A DNA stretch of 64,000 nt from Lactarius indigo (GCA_025766275.1 JAFKAC010000010.1:744001-808000), one strand, 5' to 3'. Positions 33,957 to 46,383 are shown, numbered from the stretch's first letter. Numbers and translations are program-made. Notes: generated from the sequence alone by a model not told the origin.

Positions 33957-34504
33957 TCAGGCCTGATGACATGAGAGCTTTTGTTTTGTGGTGAAGTAGA
34001 CAAGGTTGCCATGGTCAGACCATATTTCTGTGATGTTGTCTTGTCCTTTCAGGTAGTGACAGAATGCATGAAGAGCATGGATGATGGTGAGGAGTTCCTT
34101 GTCATAGATTTCATAGTGGCATTCAGTGGGAAGGAGGGATTTCAATAGGAAGGTGACAGGGTGCCAATGTTGTAAGGCATCAGGTTGCTCAAGGAAGGTG
34201 CCAGTGGCAAAGTCACTTGCATCAGTAATGAGTTGAAAGGGCTTGGAATGGTCAGGCAGGGCCAGGACAGGAGCTTTCATGCAGCATTGGATTAGGGTGC
34301 AGAAGGTGTGCTCTGCTGCAGTACCCCAAGAGAAGGGGACATCTTTCTTGGTTAGGTCAAACAGGGGGTGGGCAATAGTGGAATAGTCCTTGATGAATTG
34401 TCGATAGAAGTTGCAGAAGCCTAAGAAGGCCTGCACCTGTTTAACAGTGTGTAGGATAGATAGGCCATTGGGTAATGCCAGCAACCTTTGCAGGGTCCAT
34501 ACAG
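33957..34504 (-). pseudogene. G3 RT connection domain and RNase H
   Basis: A 175-codon frame: thumb/connection segment VKQVQAFLGFCNFYRQFIKD and FDLTKKDVPFSWG, then RNase H with LITDASDFATGTFLEQ (first Asp), CHYEIYDKELLTIIHALHAF (Glu) and IWSDHGNLVYFT (Asp). Joined to the RT part across LTR-F. Confidence 0.75.
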
Positions 34505-34509
34505 ACTTG

Positions 34510-35073
34510 TGTTGATAAGTGACCTGTGTGCACTTAGCGGCTCATATGGACCAGACTTGCAGCATGGACTGCTTTAGATTAGATTAATTGGACTTGTAGA
34601 TTACATAGATTTGATCTGTACAATCTGGCCCTTATCATTGCATCATGTATGACATCACTGTACTTCTATGACATCATACTTCCGGACTTTGCATTGTACT
34701 CAACGCCTTTGTACTTTGCTTTGTTCTATACTTATTATGATGTTAGTATGATATCATTTGGTTCTGGACTCTTCTTGTTCTCCCTCTCCTTGTTCTCAAA
34801 GTGTCCACTCCTTTGTCCCTTTGTAGAACAATACTGCCTTTGTATTCTGTGACTAAGTGTTACTAGCGTTGTACTATTGTCACTCTCTGTAGGAAGTATA
34901 AGTAGAGCACCATGTACGCTCCTGGTCCACATCAGTTCTCTCACTGTTGTGTGCCAGACTATTACTCTGCTTCACTTGTTTGACTTCCTGTTGCTGCTTT
35001 CCAGCCACCCTCTATATCTCACCACAGTCTACTTTGTCTCTGTGAGTATAGTCTCTATGTGTGCTGTTCATCA
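34510..35073 (+). repeat. Solo LTR-F in G3 RT
   Basis: 564 bp, TGTTGATAAGTGACC to GCTGTTCATCA, with perfect duplication ACTTG (34505-34509, 35074-35078). TATA-like GTATAAGTAG near 34900. This copy lacks the 52-nt GTATGT...CCAG segment seen in some other LTR-F copies. GTGAGTATAG lies near the 3' end. Confidence 0.9.
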
Positions 35074-35078
35074 ACTTG

Positions 35079-35822
35079 ACCATTGGAAATGATAATTCCA
35101 AGGTACTTCACTAATGTTTGTGCAAACGTACACTTAGGTTTTAGGTAGAGATTGTGGTGTTCCAATCATTGAAGCATGTTGTGCATCAATGCTGTAAGGG
35201 AGGAGATATCTTCTGTGAAGATCAAGATGTCGTTGAGGTAGACTACTATGTGTCCTCCATCAATCAGAGATTTGAAGATTTGGTTCATGAATGTTTGAAA
35301 GGTTGCAGGAGCATTGCAGAGGCCAAATGTCATCACAGTCAGTTCAAAAAGACCTAAGGATGTTTTGAAGGCTGCCTTGTATTCATCACCTTCACAAATA
35401 TGGATGTTGTTATATCCCCACCAAATATCTAGTTTGGTAAAGTAGTGTGCACCATGGAGTTTGTCAATGAGCTCAGGAATGAGGGGGAGAGGTGCTGCAT
35501 TCTTGATGGTTATATCCATTAAGGGTGCAGTAGTCCTGTACAGGTCAGATTTTACCATCTTTTTTATTGACAAAGAAGGGGGAGGCCATGGGAGATTTGG
35601 ATTGGCAAATGTACCCTTTTTGTAGGTGTTCAGAGGTGTATTCATTAAGGGCTTCAGATTCCTTGGGTGTAAGTCAATAAATGCCACAATTCTTCATGGT
35701 GGCTCCTGGTTTAAGATCAATTGTATGATCCCAGGGTTGGTGTTCAGGGAGTTGGTGGAAAGCAGTTTCACTGAATACTTTAGTGTAATGTCAAAAGTGA
35801 CTTGGAATGTGGTCAGTGGAAG
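35079..35822 (-). pseudogene. G3 reverse transcriptase (N-terminal part)
   Basis: Includes QLPEHQPWDHTIDLKPGA and LTPKESEALNEY, then (35687-35166) TKLDIWWGYNNIHICEGDEY, FGLCNAPATFQTFMNQIF and VVYLNDILIFTEDI. The catalytic YLDD has become YLND, so this copy lost an active-site aspartate. TGA stops are at arginine positions (KI-stop-PVQDY). Confidence 0.78.
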
Positions 35823-35827
35823 GCTTG

Positions 35828-36241
35828 TGTCACGGTCATGTGAAATCGTGACATCACATCACACAGATGAACAAACACCAGCGACAAGTCAAGTCTTCTC
35901 TTAGTCTCTCTTATCACAAAGTGAGCACACCTTATGGTGCCACTATTGCACAGTAGTATGCGTCAGCCTGTAAGTGATGTGGCATAGAAAACGGCCCCCC
36001 AAAACCCCAGTCTTGTACGAGTATAAGAATATAGCATACAAGTAGTACAATGCTTGTCTACTCTTAGTTCTCGAATCCGAGTCATTTGCTAAGCCTGAAC
36101 CCCTCTCCCTTGCGATCTCTTTGAGTGAGCCAAGGTTCCCTGAACTTGACTTGTCCAAGAAGACAAGTCCCAACTCTACCGTTAACATTGAGCCCAGCTC
36201 CATTAAAGACCAGTTCACAACGGTCCACCGGAACTGTAACA
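35828..36241 (+). repeat. Solo LTR, family LTR-D
   Basis: 414 bp, TGTCACGGTCATG to AACTGTAACA, perfect duplication GCTTG (35823-35827, 36242-36246). TATA-like GAGTATAAGAATATAG. It is the only copy in the window and retains several CpGs, so it may be young. Confidence 0.82.
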
Positions 36242-36347
36242 GCTTGGGTGCAGTTCTTGCTGCTATCTTGGTGCTTGTAGTAATTTTTGCTTGGATTCCA
36301 AGGTGATTGTACTTGCAAAAGCTGTGACTCCACAGCCATGGTTCATA

Positions 36348-36925
36348 TGTTATGATCCAACACTTTGGACTCCAGTTACAGTATGTCTCCTTGTCTTTCC
36401 CCTTCTGTACCATACCTTGTTACCAAAGGAGCTACTATCAGTAGTGGTGCTGTTCCCTTCTTTCTGAATACTCCCTTAGCCTGTTTCATCTCTTTGATAT
36501 TGTGTGGACTTGTGTTCATGTTGTTTGGAACCCTGTCCTATATAAGCCTGTACCATAGACTGTAGGAAGCCAGACTTGACTTCATTTGCAATCTAGCAAC
36601 CTTGCTTTCAGACCTTTGGTGTGACCTCATCTTATCCCCTCTTCTTGTGCATCCCCTACCTCAGTCCCTAACCAGGATACTCCAAAGTCTTTGCAGTTGA
36701 ACTATATCAATGTGTCACACCTGTTAAAGACTCTGTGCACTTGCAAGATAGAGTGTAGAGAAGTGTTGCACACTTCAGGCAAGGAGCCTTACACAACAGA
36801 GTAGTGCTGCACTTTGTGCCACATCTCTGCCACTTGTATGCCATAGCAATAAGACAATAGACATCTTCACTTGATACTTGTGTGATTCCGAACCTCAGAA
36901 CCCACACCCCTGTTAGGGTGTAACA
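36348..36925 (+). repeat. Solo LTR-B in G3
   Basis: 578 bp, TGTTATGATCC to GGGTGTAACA, perfect duplication TCATA (36343-36347, 36926-36930). Same family as the 5' LTR of G5 (40493-41068). Confidence 0.9.
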
Positions 36926-36930
36926 TCATA

Positions 36931-37860
36931 GGCCTCTTGGGTAAATGTTTGTTCCATAGGTTTGATCTCATCAATTACAGGGAGGTAAGTTTCATCTGCT
37001 TGGTCAGGGCCTAATTTGAGGATATTTATTGTTGTGTTGCATGTCTGAGGTGTTTTGGAAGAAATAACAACAGCTGAAGGGGACAAGGTGCAGGTTTTTG
37101 GGCATCTTGTAAAGGCTATCTTGGGTTGGTGCCAGTTGATTTCTGGGTTGTGTGCCTGGAGCCAATCTGTTCCTAGGATTATGTTGTGTTCCCCTATGGC
37201 AGTGGCATAGAGTTCCACTGTTTCATCATGGTAAGCATTGTCTGCTGTTTAGATTTGTAGTTTTTGGATCATTGTGTTTTTGACAGAGCCCATCTTGTTG
37301 GGTGACCCATCCACATTTCTAACTGGTAGGGGTGTGTCCTCATTGTTAGGTTGTTTGCATGTGTGAACCCATCATCCATGATGATGTCCTCCACACCACT
37401 GTCCAACAGGGCATGGGCACTGATTTCCCTGCCAGACTTCTTTCCCACCAGTGTATCTCTGAGAACAATTGAAGGAGCTCTTCTATCCCAAATTGTTTCT
37501 ACAAGTACAGGCTTGGCTCTGAGCATCTCTAGTAGAGAAAGGCCATGTACAATGCTACTGGCACTAATACTTCCAATTGACAGTGCTACAATGGAAGAGC
37601 CTAAAAATCCTCATTAAAAGGCACCAAACATGGACACGCATCTGGGTCAAAAGGGAGTATCTCTCAATAAACTGCTTCCTATGCTTGCTGGGTGGTCAGT
37701 AGGTGCTTTCTCCTGACCAGCTTCATCAACAAAGGTACCATGTGCCCTAGCACTGTTGTTGTGTTGGTTTCCTTTGGCCTTCATAGCTGCTGTCTTGGTG
37801 TGACATTCTTTGAGGACATGGCCTGGCTTGCCACAGTATAGGCAAAGTTTGTTTTTGAAA
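36931..37860 (-). pseudogene. G3 nucleocapsid zinc knuckle and protease
   Basis: A CCHC knuckle CLYCGKPGHVLKEC lies near 37850-37800. The aspartic protease follows: ALLDSGVEDIIMDDGF (DSG, near 37435) and, in a second fragment, NIILGTDWLQAHNPEINWH (37218-36913), a typical gypsy protease C-terminus. Confidence 0.7.
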
Positions 37861-38126
37861 TGATACTCTCATTCCTCCTTTGTAAGCTTTCCCCTTGGTT
37901 TGGTGGTGCAGGATGAGGAGGCATTAACATTTACGCTATCATCTTCTGCTAGAACCACACACCCTGAGGTGTGTTTGTGGGTTTTGTTGTACTGGGTAAT
38001 GGCATGGCCTGCATAGACTCAATATATGCAATTAAATTCTCTTGCCTTGTCAACAAGGGTGTCAAAGGTATTTGGTATGGGAGAAACACCAAGTAGTTTC
38101 ATGTTTAAGCCAGTTGGAATGGCTTG

Positions 38127-39072
38127 TCAGAATGCATACATCTGGGTTTGTTCATTTGCCCCACTTCTTTTGGCGTGTGTGGACCATTCTTGGAACCACT
38201 CATTGAATGGTTGAGTACTCATCTTTAGAGTGTACATCTTATTGGTGGCTTCCATGGCAGTGTGGGCAGGAACGAAATGTGTTTCGAATTCTGTTTTAAA
38301 TGTTGCCCATGTTCCAAAGGTGACTGCACCCCTGGCTATTGGGTTTAAGGCTTTCTTCTGTCTATCTTGGGCCTGTTCACCAGCTGGGGTTCCTGCTTTA
38401 AAGTAGGTAAGCTGCAGTAGATATCTTCTTATCATCAGTGTCATTGATGGACTGGTTCAAATGGAAGTAATTGGCCAGATTATTCCAAAAGCTTCTGCAT
38501 TGTTGGATTTTCCATCAAAAGGTTTGGGTGCTGCCCCAAGGATTTTAGCAGGTGGAGGTGCAAGGTGGAAAGGGGTGATGGAAGGGAATACTGGAGGGTA
38601 GTTGGCAAGGGAAGTTGTGAAAGGAACTCTAGTAATTAGTTCCTGTAGTGTGGCAGAGGAGGGATGCCAAGATTCTCCTTGAGGGGTGATAATGGCAATG
38701 TAGAGGTGAGGGCATTCTCCTTGGTGATGAAGACAAGGGGGAGCTTGGTAGGCAGCAGTGGCTGCAGGAGGGATATTCTCCTGATTGGTGTGTGGGACAG
38801 GAGGGTTTTGTTCAGCTACCCTTTCATAGTTAATAGGTGAGTCTGGGGTGGGGGGCCAGTGAGGCAACTGGAGGAGGCAAGGGAGAAGGAGGATGTGGAG
38901 GAGTATCAACAGGTAGGGAAGGAGAGGCACAAGGGGTGGTGGCTGCATGGGAAGGAAGAGGAGGGTGTGGTGTAGGGAGATGAGCAGGAGGTGCAGATTC
39001 AGTGTGTGGTTCAGGGGAGGGGGTGTGAGAGAACTCAACTATGTTTCCATTGAGATCTATTATCTCAAGCAC
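38127..39072 (-). pseudogene. G3 Gag
   Basis: The N-terminus is proline/serine rich (39072-38600). Then comes the capsid start APKPFDGKSNNAEAF (near 38530) and, after a frameshift, FKTEFETHFVPAHTAMEATN and FNEWFQEWSTHAKRSGANEQ (38444-38127), which is the conserved retrotransposon Gag domain. A possible ATG is at 39072, close to the LTR. Confidence 0.7.
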
Positions 39073-39415
39073 TTCTTCATAGAATTGTGCAGTACTAGGG
39101 GATGTGGGGTGAGGAGATGGGTGAGGGGTAGTTTCAGGGTCAGGGTATACCAGTTCTGGGGTAACTTCCCTTTCTTCTGGAATGACTGGGGGTGAAAAGC
39201 TTTCAGGGGTGAGGGGGGAAGTGAAACTAGGTTGGGGAAGGTGAGAGGAGGATGCAACTGGGGAGTGAGTAAAGATAGAGTCAAGGGGGCTACCTGGAAA
39301 TGGTCATATTCCTGGTAGCTACAGGAATCTCTGCCCCACTGTCCAAACTGCAAGAAATTGTAGTCTGAATCCACTGGGAGAGCCTGAGGTCAGTCTATTA
39401 AAGAGACTGTCCAAG

Positions 39416-40055
39416 TGTGGAGAACTCACTGTCACTTGACAGCAAGGGATAAGGCTGGAGATGACAGCAAGCGATGTGGAGACAGAGGGATCGTTGAGGG
39501 TGAAAGGGAGGCATCTTGGCTCAAAAGAAGTAGTGGGGCATAAGAAGGTGGGGCACAAGAAGGAGCTGAGAGACAAGAGGTAAGATGTCACAAGTGGAAA
39601 GTCTGAGGGACTGTCCAATAGATTGTGCTAGCTTATATACTACAGGGGGTGGTCTGTGTGTAGGTTTAGGGCAGGCTTAGGGCCTGTCTATGAGTGCTGT
39701 GCAATACTGTGGATTGGAACATTCCAGAGATAACTATTAGTACCATCCAATCAGAATAAAGGACAAGCATGGTATGACTGTGGCACAGTCAATGACACCA
39801 TATTGCACCATAGTGGTGTGACTCTGCAGTTACTGTGGAAATACCTGAGAGGTGATGACTTGGTTGATTACATGTGCACCAGCATGTGACTTGGAAAGAC
39901 AGAGCAATGATGTGGCTTATCACATGATCATCAGAGGGTGAAGTTCAAACTCCGATTCCGGATTTCCCTTTTAGGAAGTTGATGACATAAGACCAGGCCA
40001 GTGCAGACCAGTCCTAAGTGCCTTGAGTCACAACCAAGTTTATAGGTTCATGACA
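39416..40055 (-). repeat. 5' LTR-A of G3
   Basis: 640 bp, reverse complement of the solo LTR-A at 755-1441, heavily CpG-depleted relative to it. Outer flank ACAGC. It interrupts G4 gag. Confidence 0.85.
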
Positions 40056-40492
40056 ACAGCTAGGACCCACTTACTAACATTAGCCCCTTTGATGTAGGAC
40101 AGGAAAAGTAATGACCATTGATAAGGCATAGCCATTATTATGCCTTCATCAGTGTTCATGCCCCAGTATACTTGCCACTGGGTGAGAAACACTTTGACCT
40201 TGCTGTGTTCTCCATTGAAAACTGTAGGTGCTTTGCCAGCTAACTTGTTGTTCTGGGGAGGTATGGGTACTGCACCTGGTAACCCTCCTCCAGGCAGTCC
40301 TCTGCCTCCTCCTGGTGGTCCTATAGGGTATCCTCCAGGGAATCCTCCAAATCCTCCACCATGTGGGGGTAGTCCTCCAGGAGGCCCTCCTCCACTAGAT
40401 GGGTCTGGTTGGTCAGACCCAATGGCTCAGTGTATGGTGATGTTATCATTGGTCATTCAATGACCAGTATGGGGGTTGATGGGGGCTAATAT
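40056..40492 (-). pseudogene. Gag fragment of gypsy G4
   Basis: The minus strand reads (N to C) a TGH-stop-MTNDNITIH-stop-AIG segment, a glycine/proline-rich linker, then LAGKAPTVFNGEHSKVKVFL and TQWQVYWGMNTDEGI, ending at LTR-A. It is closely related to G6 gag (60338-58619), including TGA stops at the same two positions. Both ends are cut by insertions: G5 5' LTR on the right, G3 on the left. Confidence 0.72.
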
Positions 40493-41068
40493 TGTTATGA
40501 TCCAATGCTTCGGACCTCAGTTACAGTATGTTTCCACCTTGCTTTTCCCATTTTGTACTATACCTTGTTACCAAGGGAGCTACTGCTACTAGTGGTGCTG
40601 TTTCCTTGATCTGAATACCTCCTTATCCCATTTGGTCTCTTTGATATTGTGTGGACTTGTGTTCATGTTATTTGGAACCTTGTCCTATATAAACCTGTAC
40701 TATAGACTGTAGGAAGCCAGACTTGGCTTCATTTGCAATCTAGCAACCTTGCTTTCATACTTTGGTGTGACTCCACTTTATCCCCTCTTCTTGTGCACCC
40801 CCTACCTCTGTCCTTAACAGGACACCTCAGAGTCTTTGCAGTTGAACTATATCAACACACCATACCTGTCAGACACTGTGCACTAGCAAGATCAAGTGTA
40901 GAGAAGTGTTACACACTTCGGGCGAGGAGCCCTATATACAGAGTAGTGCTGCACCTTGTGCCACACCCCTGCCACTTGTATTTCATAGCAATAAGACAAC
41001 AGACATCTTCACTTGATACCTGTGTGATCCAGAATCCTCAGAACCCACACCCCTGCTAGGGCATAATA
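40493..41068 (+). repeat. 5' LTR-B of G5
   Basis: TGTTATGATCC to GGGCATAATA, aligned throughout with the solo LTR-B at 36348-36925. A TATATAAACC promoter word lies near 40687. Confidence 0.85.
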
Positions 41069-41099
41069 TAAGCCAAGTCTACAACCTCCAACACCCCCA

Positions 41100-42615
41100 A
41101 GACACTACTGCCACACAGCGGAGTGGGTGATGATCCAAGAGGACACATCAGCCAACAACCAGACACCCCAGAGAACCGAGAACGATGGCACAGCCAGGCA
41201 ATGGATCCTCCCTGACACAAGAGGCCACTTCAGCCATCCCCTCACACAAACCAGCACTCAGAACAGACCACAATTGTGGCAAGCATCAGTGTCACCTTTG
41301 AATCAGACAATGATTGGACCCCAGTCACAACCAGAACACAAGACAACCTCCCACACCATGTTAAAAGCAGTCAGTTAGGAAGAAGAGGAGCTTGCTAGAC
41401 CACAACACCAAACAGACCACCTTCTTACAAGTGCCTCATCAAAGGCAAACTCAGACCAGTAGAATTCATCAACAACAACTGGTACATCCTCTGATACTTT
41501 CAGAACACATGCCACACCAGGGCCATAAATATCACACCACACAGATTTGCTGAAGGACTAGGCTGGTGGAATGAAGAAGACAAACAGAACCCAGAAACAC
41601 CCACACAACAATCATCTTCAGCACCAAGAAACACTAGAGGAACATACAGATTACAACAAGACTCCTCAGAGGAAGAACCCAGTTCAAATGAAGCGGAATC
41701 ACATTCAGAACCATCTCACTCCTCTGAACACCACTTAGACATCATAGTACCCACACAAGCTTCATCACATGCCAGCCCAACTATCCCTATTTGGATAGAA
41801 CCATCCCCAGCAGAAGAAGGATTCCCAGCCCCACTACCACCAATCAGAGTACCTTCCCCAGTTGAACCACCCCAGATCCCCATCACACCACAACCAACAC
41901 TCATCATGTCAGCCATAAATACCACAGGTACCAGCTCAGGCACTGGTACAGGCACAGGCTCGAGTGCTGGAGCAGGAGGAACACCAACAACAAACTCAGG
42001 GGGGCTCAAAGGAGCACCTCCCACTCCATTCACAGGAGATAGAACAGAGAGTGGTCAGTTCAAAAGAGAACTACTGCAATACATCAAGCTAAACAGCGAA
42101 AATAAGCTTATCAAAGAACCTTATTCACAAGTACTATTTGCCCTCACAATGTTTAAAGGACCCAGAGTACAATTATGGGTCAATCAAACCAAAGACAACA
42201 TGGAAGTGGCATTAAGAGACCCCACCAAAGCCCTCACCAAAAACAGCAAGGATCTTTGGGATGGTTTCCTCAACACCTTTGACAGAGACTGGACCGACAC
42301 CCTAAACAAAGAGGGAGCCTATCAAAGCTCATCAACCTGACAATGCAGGGTGGAGCATTGGACAGTTACATCCTCAACTTTGAACACCTTGCAGGAATAG
42401 CAGGATGGGCAAGAGATGCCCCTGGAATGGTGGAGTTCTTTAAAAGAGGACTACCCACAGGAATATATCATGCTTGCCTCATGAGGACCACTATTCCAAA
42501 CACCATGGACGAGTGGCAAACCGCTGCCAGAGCAGGACACCAATGCTGGAAGCTGTTAAAGGCCAGACCAGGAAACAGAAACCCAGGACCAACCCAGAAC
42601 ATCTATCAAGGATGA
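41100..42615 (+). pseudogene. G5 Gag
   Basis: One frame from about 41429 to 42340: KCLIKGKLRPVEFINNNWYI, an acidic serine/proline-rich region, TGTSSGTGTGTGSSAGAGG, then the capsid domain PPTPFTGDRTESGQFKRELL and MFKGPRVQLWVNQTKDNM. After a 1-nt frameshift it continues at 42343 (GGALDSYILNFEHLAG, FFKRGLPTGIYHACLM). One TGA near 41493. The capsid part matches the retrotransposon Gag family. Confidence 0.75.
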
Positions 42616-42636
42616 CCAAAGTGAGACCCAAATGCA

Positions 42637-42924
42637 ATGGATGTAGATGCCACCACCTCCACCCCTTTCAAGAAGCTTACAGAAGAAGAAAAGAAAACCC
42701 TGATAAAAGAAGGATGCCGCTTCAAGTGCAGACAACAAGGACACATGGCTAGGAACTGCCAACAACAAAACACCACCAGCCAAACCAAAGTCAGAGCCAC
42801 AGACACCCAAGAAGTGGACACTGCACCCCCGATACACTTCAGAAGTGAGCACCTTATCAGTGTCTGCCGCCACAACCAAAGACAAAGTCTGACAGGCCCA
42901 TGCACTTGTCCAAGGCATGATTGA
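42637..42924 (+). pseudogene. G5 nucleocapsid region
   Basis: TEEEKKTLIKEGCRFKC and QQGHMARNC form a CCHC knuckle with the first pair spaced C-x3-C, probably a mutated C-x2-C. Separate in frame from the capsid block. Confidence 0.6.
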
Positions 42925-43029
42925 GGACGAAAAGAGATGCTACTATGCCCTTGACCAGGATTTTTGTGATGCTGACCTGTGAGAGCTGACAGGGAGGCCA
43001 ACTCAATGTACAGTATGTGTGATAGTGCT

Positions 43030-43422
43030 ATGACAATCAAAGTTCTCATTCACCTTTACTACAAAGAAGCTCACATAAATGTGCTGCTAGACAGCAGTGC
43101 AACAGACAACCTAATTGACTGAAACCTAATCCAAAAACTTGGGTCAGGAACCACCCCCTTAAAACCACCCAGGTTGGTCCAAAATGTAGATGGATTGTTA
43201 AACAAAGATGGCACCAAGATGGAAACATGCCAGTTATGGATAAAAAGAGGAGAAGAGGAAGTCCCCTTCCAATTCTTTATAACCAGTCTGGGAGAAGACA
43301 GAATGATCTTTGGATACCCCTGGTTTGAACATGAAAACCTGGACATAGACTGGAAGAAACAAGAGCTGAAAGAAGAGGTGGTTACCATCCTGACAGGAGG
43401 ATACCATTTCCAAAGAAAGTGA
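43030..43422 (+). pseudogene. G5 aspartic protease
   Basis: NVLLDSSATDNLID (the usual DSGA has become DSSA), then a TGA, then FQFFITSLGEDRMIFGYPWF and ENLDIDWKK, the standard gypsy protease C-terminal motif. The Gly to Ser change would probably impair catalysis. Confidence 0.7.
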
Positions 43423-43559
43423 CACCAAGAAGCCAAAGCTGCAGCCACCAAAACAACCTTTGACCCAGTAAAGGAAACTACAATTCCAGAAGCATATCAG
43501 CATCACAACAAGGTGTTCTCAGATGAAGAAGCACAATGTTTCCCCCCAGAAAGAGAGGA

Positions 43560-44170
43560 AGATCACCCTATCACACTGTGACCAGATGCACCCAACAAGA
43601 TCAACTGTAAAATCTACCCCTTAACACCTAAGGAAGATAAAGAGTTGAAAGCATACCTCAATGAGAATATAGCAAAAGGTTACATCTATGAAGGGAGCTC
43701 CCCCTATGCTTCCTCCTTTTTCTTCAGGAAGAAGACAGATGGAGGATTGTGCCCCATCCTCAACTACAGACCTCTAAATACCTGGACAATAAAAGACACC
43801 TACCCACTACCTCTCATCTCCAACATCCTGACCAACTTGAATGGGAAAACACTGTTCTCAAAGTTTGATATCAGATGGGGGTACCATAACATTCACATAA
43901 AAGAAGAAGACCAGTGGAAGGTGGCCTTCAAAACACCAAGAGGACTGTTCATCCCTTGAGTAATGACCTTTGGTCTCACAAATGTGCCAGCCACTTTTGC
44001 AAGAACCATGAGCAGAATACTCCAACCACTCATGGACAAATACCCTAGAGAACTATTTGTGTACATGGATGATGTCCTGATAGCTACAGAAGAAGACACC
44101 AAATGCCACAGACAAATTGTATGAGTTCCTGGAAATCTGCAAAAAGGAGTCTTACTTCCTCAAAGCATCA
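43560..44170 (+). pseudogene. G5 reverse transcriptase
   Basis: IYPLTPKEDKELKAYLNENI, YASSFFFRKKTDGGLCPILN, FSKFDIRWGYHNIHIKEEDQ, then a TGA, VMTFGLTNVPATFARTMSRI and LFVYMDDVLIATEEDT. The catalytic YMDD is intact. The TGA before VMTFGL is also present in G8 at the same site. A frameshift follows near 44115. Confidence 0.82.
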
Positions 44171-44172
44171 AA

Positions 44173-44905
44173 ATGCATGTTCAAACAAAGAAAGATCCAC
44201 TACCTAGGCATTGTCACCAACGGGTCTCAGATCAAAATCGACCCCAAGGACTGAAGGACTGGCCAAGAAACATCAAGTCAGTCAAACAAGCAAGAAGTGT
44301 GTTAGGGACACTAAGCTATCAACAACCCTTCATCCCCAACTTTGCTCACTTAGCAAGACCCATCACAGACACAATAAAGATGTCAGAAGGACCCTTCAGA
44401 TGGACAAAAGAAGCAGCAGAAGCCCTAGAAACTCTTTTCACGCTTGTGTGCCAAGACCCTATCTTGTGTCAACCAGATATGGATAAACCCTTTGAACTAG
44501 AAGTGGATGCCTCTGCCTTTGCCACAGGGGCAATCCTAACACAAAGAGATAGCCGAAACAAACCATAAGCTGTGGGATACTTCTCCAAGTCGTTCACAGA
44601 AGCAGAGTGAAACTATGACATCCATGACAGAGAACTACTAGCAGTAATCAGAGGACTAGAACACTGGAGACACCTTCTATTAGGGTCCCCCCACAAAGTC
44701 ACAGTGTTCACAGACCACAAGAACCTAGAATACTATTGCCATCCTCAACAGATCAACAGGAGAGTGGCATGATACATCCCCAGACTTGTGGACTACCACA
44801 TCAAACTCCACCACAAACCAAGACCCCAGAACCATGTAGATGCCCTATCAAGATGCCCTGACCATGACACCAGAGCAGGGGATAACACTGATGTAGTGGT
44901 CCTGA
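44173..44905 (+). pseudogene. G5 RNase H
   Basis: SVKQARSVLGTLSYQQPFIP connects RT to RNase H. Then [59 protein letters not shown] and [12 protein letters not shown], ending DALSRCPDHDTRAGDN. The TAA is at a probable Gln; TGAs are at probable Arg sites (AE-R-NY, RVA-R-YIPRL). Confidence 0.75.
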
Positions 44906-45099
44906 CCCCAACCATCTTCACAAACTCTGCTCTCTCCATAAGGATAGATGACCAGGTCATAGCACACCAACTGGATCACCAAGATACTCTTGACAAGTGG
45001 GCAGCCCCCTTTCAACTAACAAAACAAGGCAAACACTGGTGGAAGGGTGACAAACTGGTGGTTGTGGACAGCACACTGCTAAAGAGGGGGGTAATTTTC

Positions 45100-46383
45100 C
45101 CTGTTTCATGATACAAAAACAGCAGGACACTCTGGAATAACAAAGACCTTGTGGTTGGTGTCACAAGACTTCTGGTGGCCAAACATGAAAGATGACATAT
45201 CTGCATATGTAAAGGGCTGTGCCACATGCCAATCAAACAAGAACTTCCCTGGAAACCCAAAGCCATTGATATTCCCCATCAAGACTAACCAAGAAGCACT
45301 CCCTTTTGAAACCATCACCCTAGACTTCATCACAAAGCTACCCCAATCAGGAGGCAATGGCACAATTCTCACCATCACAGATCATGACTGTTCCAAGGCA
45401 GCCTTCTTCATCCCATGCAATGAAACTATAGATGCAGAAGGAGTGGCAAAACTCTATGCCAGGACAGTCCTGCCACACCATGGACTACCAAGAAGGGTCA
45501 TCTCCGATAGAGACCCTAGATTTACAGCAAAGTTCATTAGAGAGCTGTGCAGAGTACTTGACATAGAACAAAACATCAGCACAGCATACCACCCACAAAC
45601 AGATGGACAATCAGAACAAACAATCCAGTGGCTAGAGCAATACCTCTGGATGTTCATAAATCACCAACAAGACAACTGGACAGAGCTATTACCTCTGGCA
45701 CAATACACCCACAATTCCTGGCCAAGTGCAACCACCAAGAAGGCACCCTACAAGTTAATTCTTGGATACATCCCAAGGGTACACCAACCAGAAAGAACAG
45801 CTACAGTACCAGGGACACAAGAAAGACTAGAGCAGATCCAAGAAGCCAGAAGGACCGCCCAAGCAGCGATTACCCATGCACAATCACTCTACAAAGGATC
45901 CTCTCATTTTGAACAACATACAGAAGGAGATAGTGTGTGGCTAGATACCAGGAACTTGAAAACAACGCACCCTAGTTTCAAGTTAGCCCCAAAAAGATAT
46001 GGACCCTTCAGGGTCACAAAGAAGATCTCCACCACCACATATGCCCTGAAAATTCCCCATCAGTGGTGGATCCACCCAGTATTCCATGTGTCCCCCTTGA
46101 TGCCATACAAAGAAACCCCTATATATGGAAAGAACTTTATGGAACCACCCCCAGATCTAGTAGATGGAGAACAGGAGTGGGAAGTCAAGAAAATATTAGA
46201 AACAAGATGCCACAGGAACCAGTTACAGTTCCTGATCAAGTGGAAAGGATACTCCAATGCACACAATAGCTGGAACCAGAGAAGAACCTCAACACCCCAG
46301 AACTCATTCAGGAACACTTCAAAAGTAACCCCAGAAGTGAAGGACCAAAGCAGTGGTTAAAACGGAAGGAAGTAACAATATGA
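45100..46383 (+). pseudogene. G5 integrase with GPY/F domain and chromodomain
   Basis: A 403-codon frame 45149-46360, preceded by the H of the zinc finger in another frame (TAGHSGITKTL). H2C2 end VKGCATCQSNK; core ITLDFITKLPQS and TDHDCSKAAFFIPC (first Asp), VISDRDPRFTAKF (second Asp), STAYHPQTDGQSEQTIQWLE (Glu in QSE); GPY/F-type LAPKRYGPFRVTKKIS; PVFHVSPLMPYKE; chromodomain EWEVKKILETRCHRNQLQFL-IKWKGYSNAHNSW (about 46176-46280). A 1-nt frameshift then displaces the end; the original frame continues to TGA 46381. The integrase catalytic triad is intact here, and this is the best-preserved gypsy frame. Confidence 0.85.

Larger units (their letters stand above)
33325..40055 (-). mobile_element. 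Ty3/gypsy element G3, 3'-truncated, with three solo-LTR insertions
   Basis: On the minus strand: 5' LTR-A (39416-40055), gag, CCHC and protease, RT, RNase H and the start of integrase, ending abruptly near 33325 in the integrase core (TITMDFITDLV). The 3' half of integrase, chromodomain and 3' LTR are missing. Three solo LTRs of different families, each with perfect 5-bp duplications, interrupt it: LTR-F (34510-35073), LTR-D (35828-36241) and LTR-B (36348-36925). Removing them restores collinear gypsy sequence. G3 sits inside the gag of G4. Confidence 0.85.
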
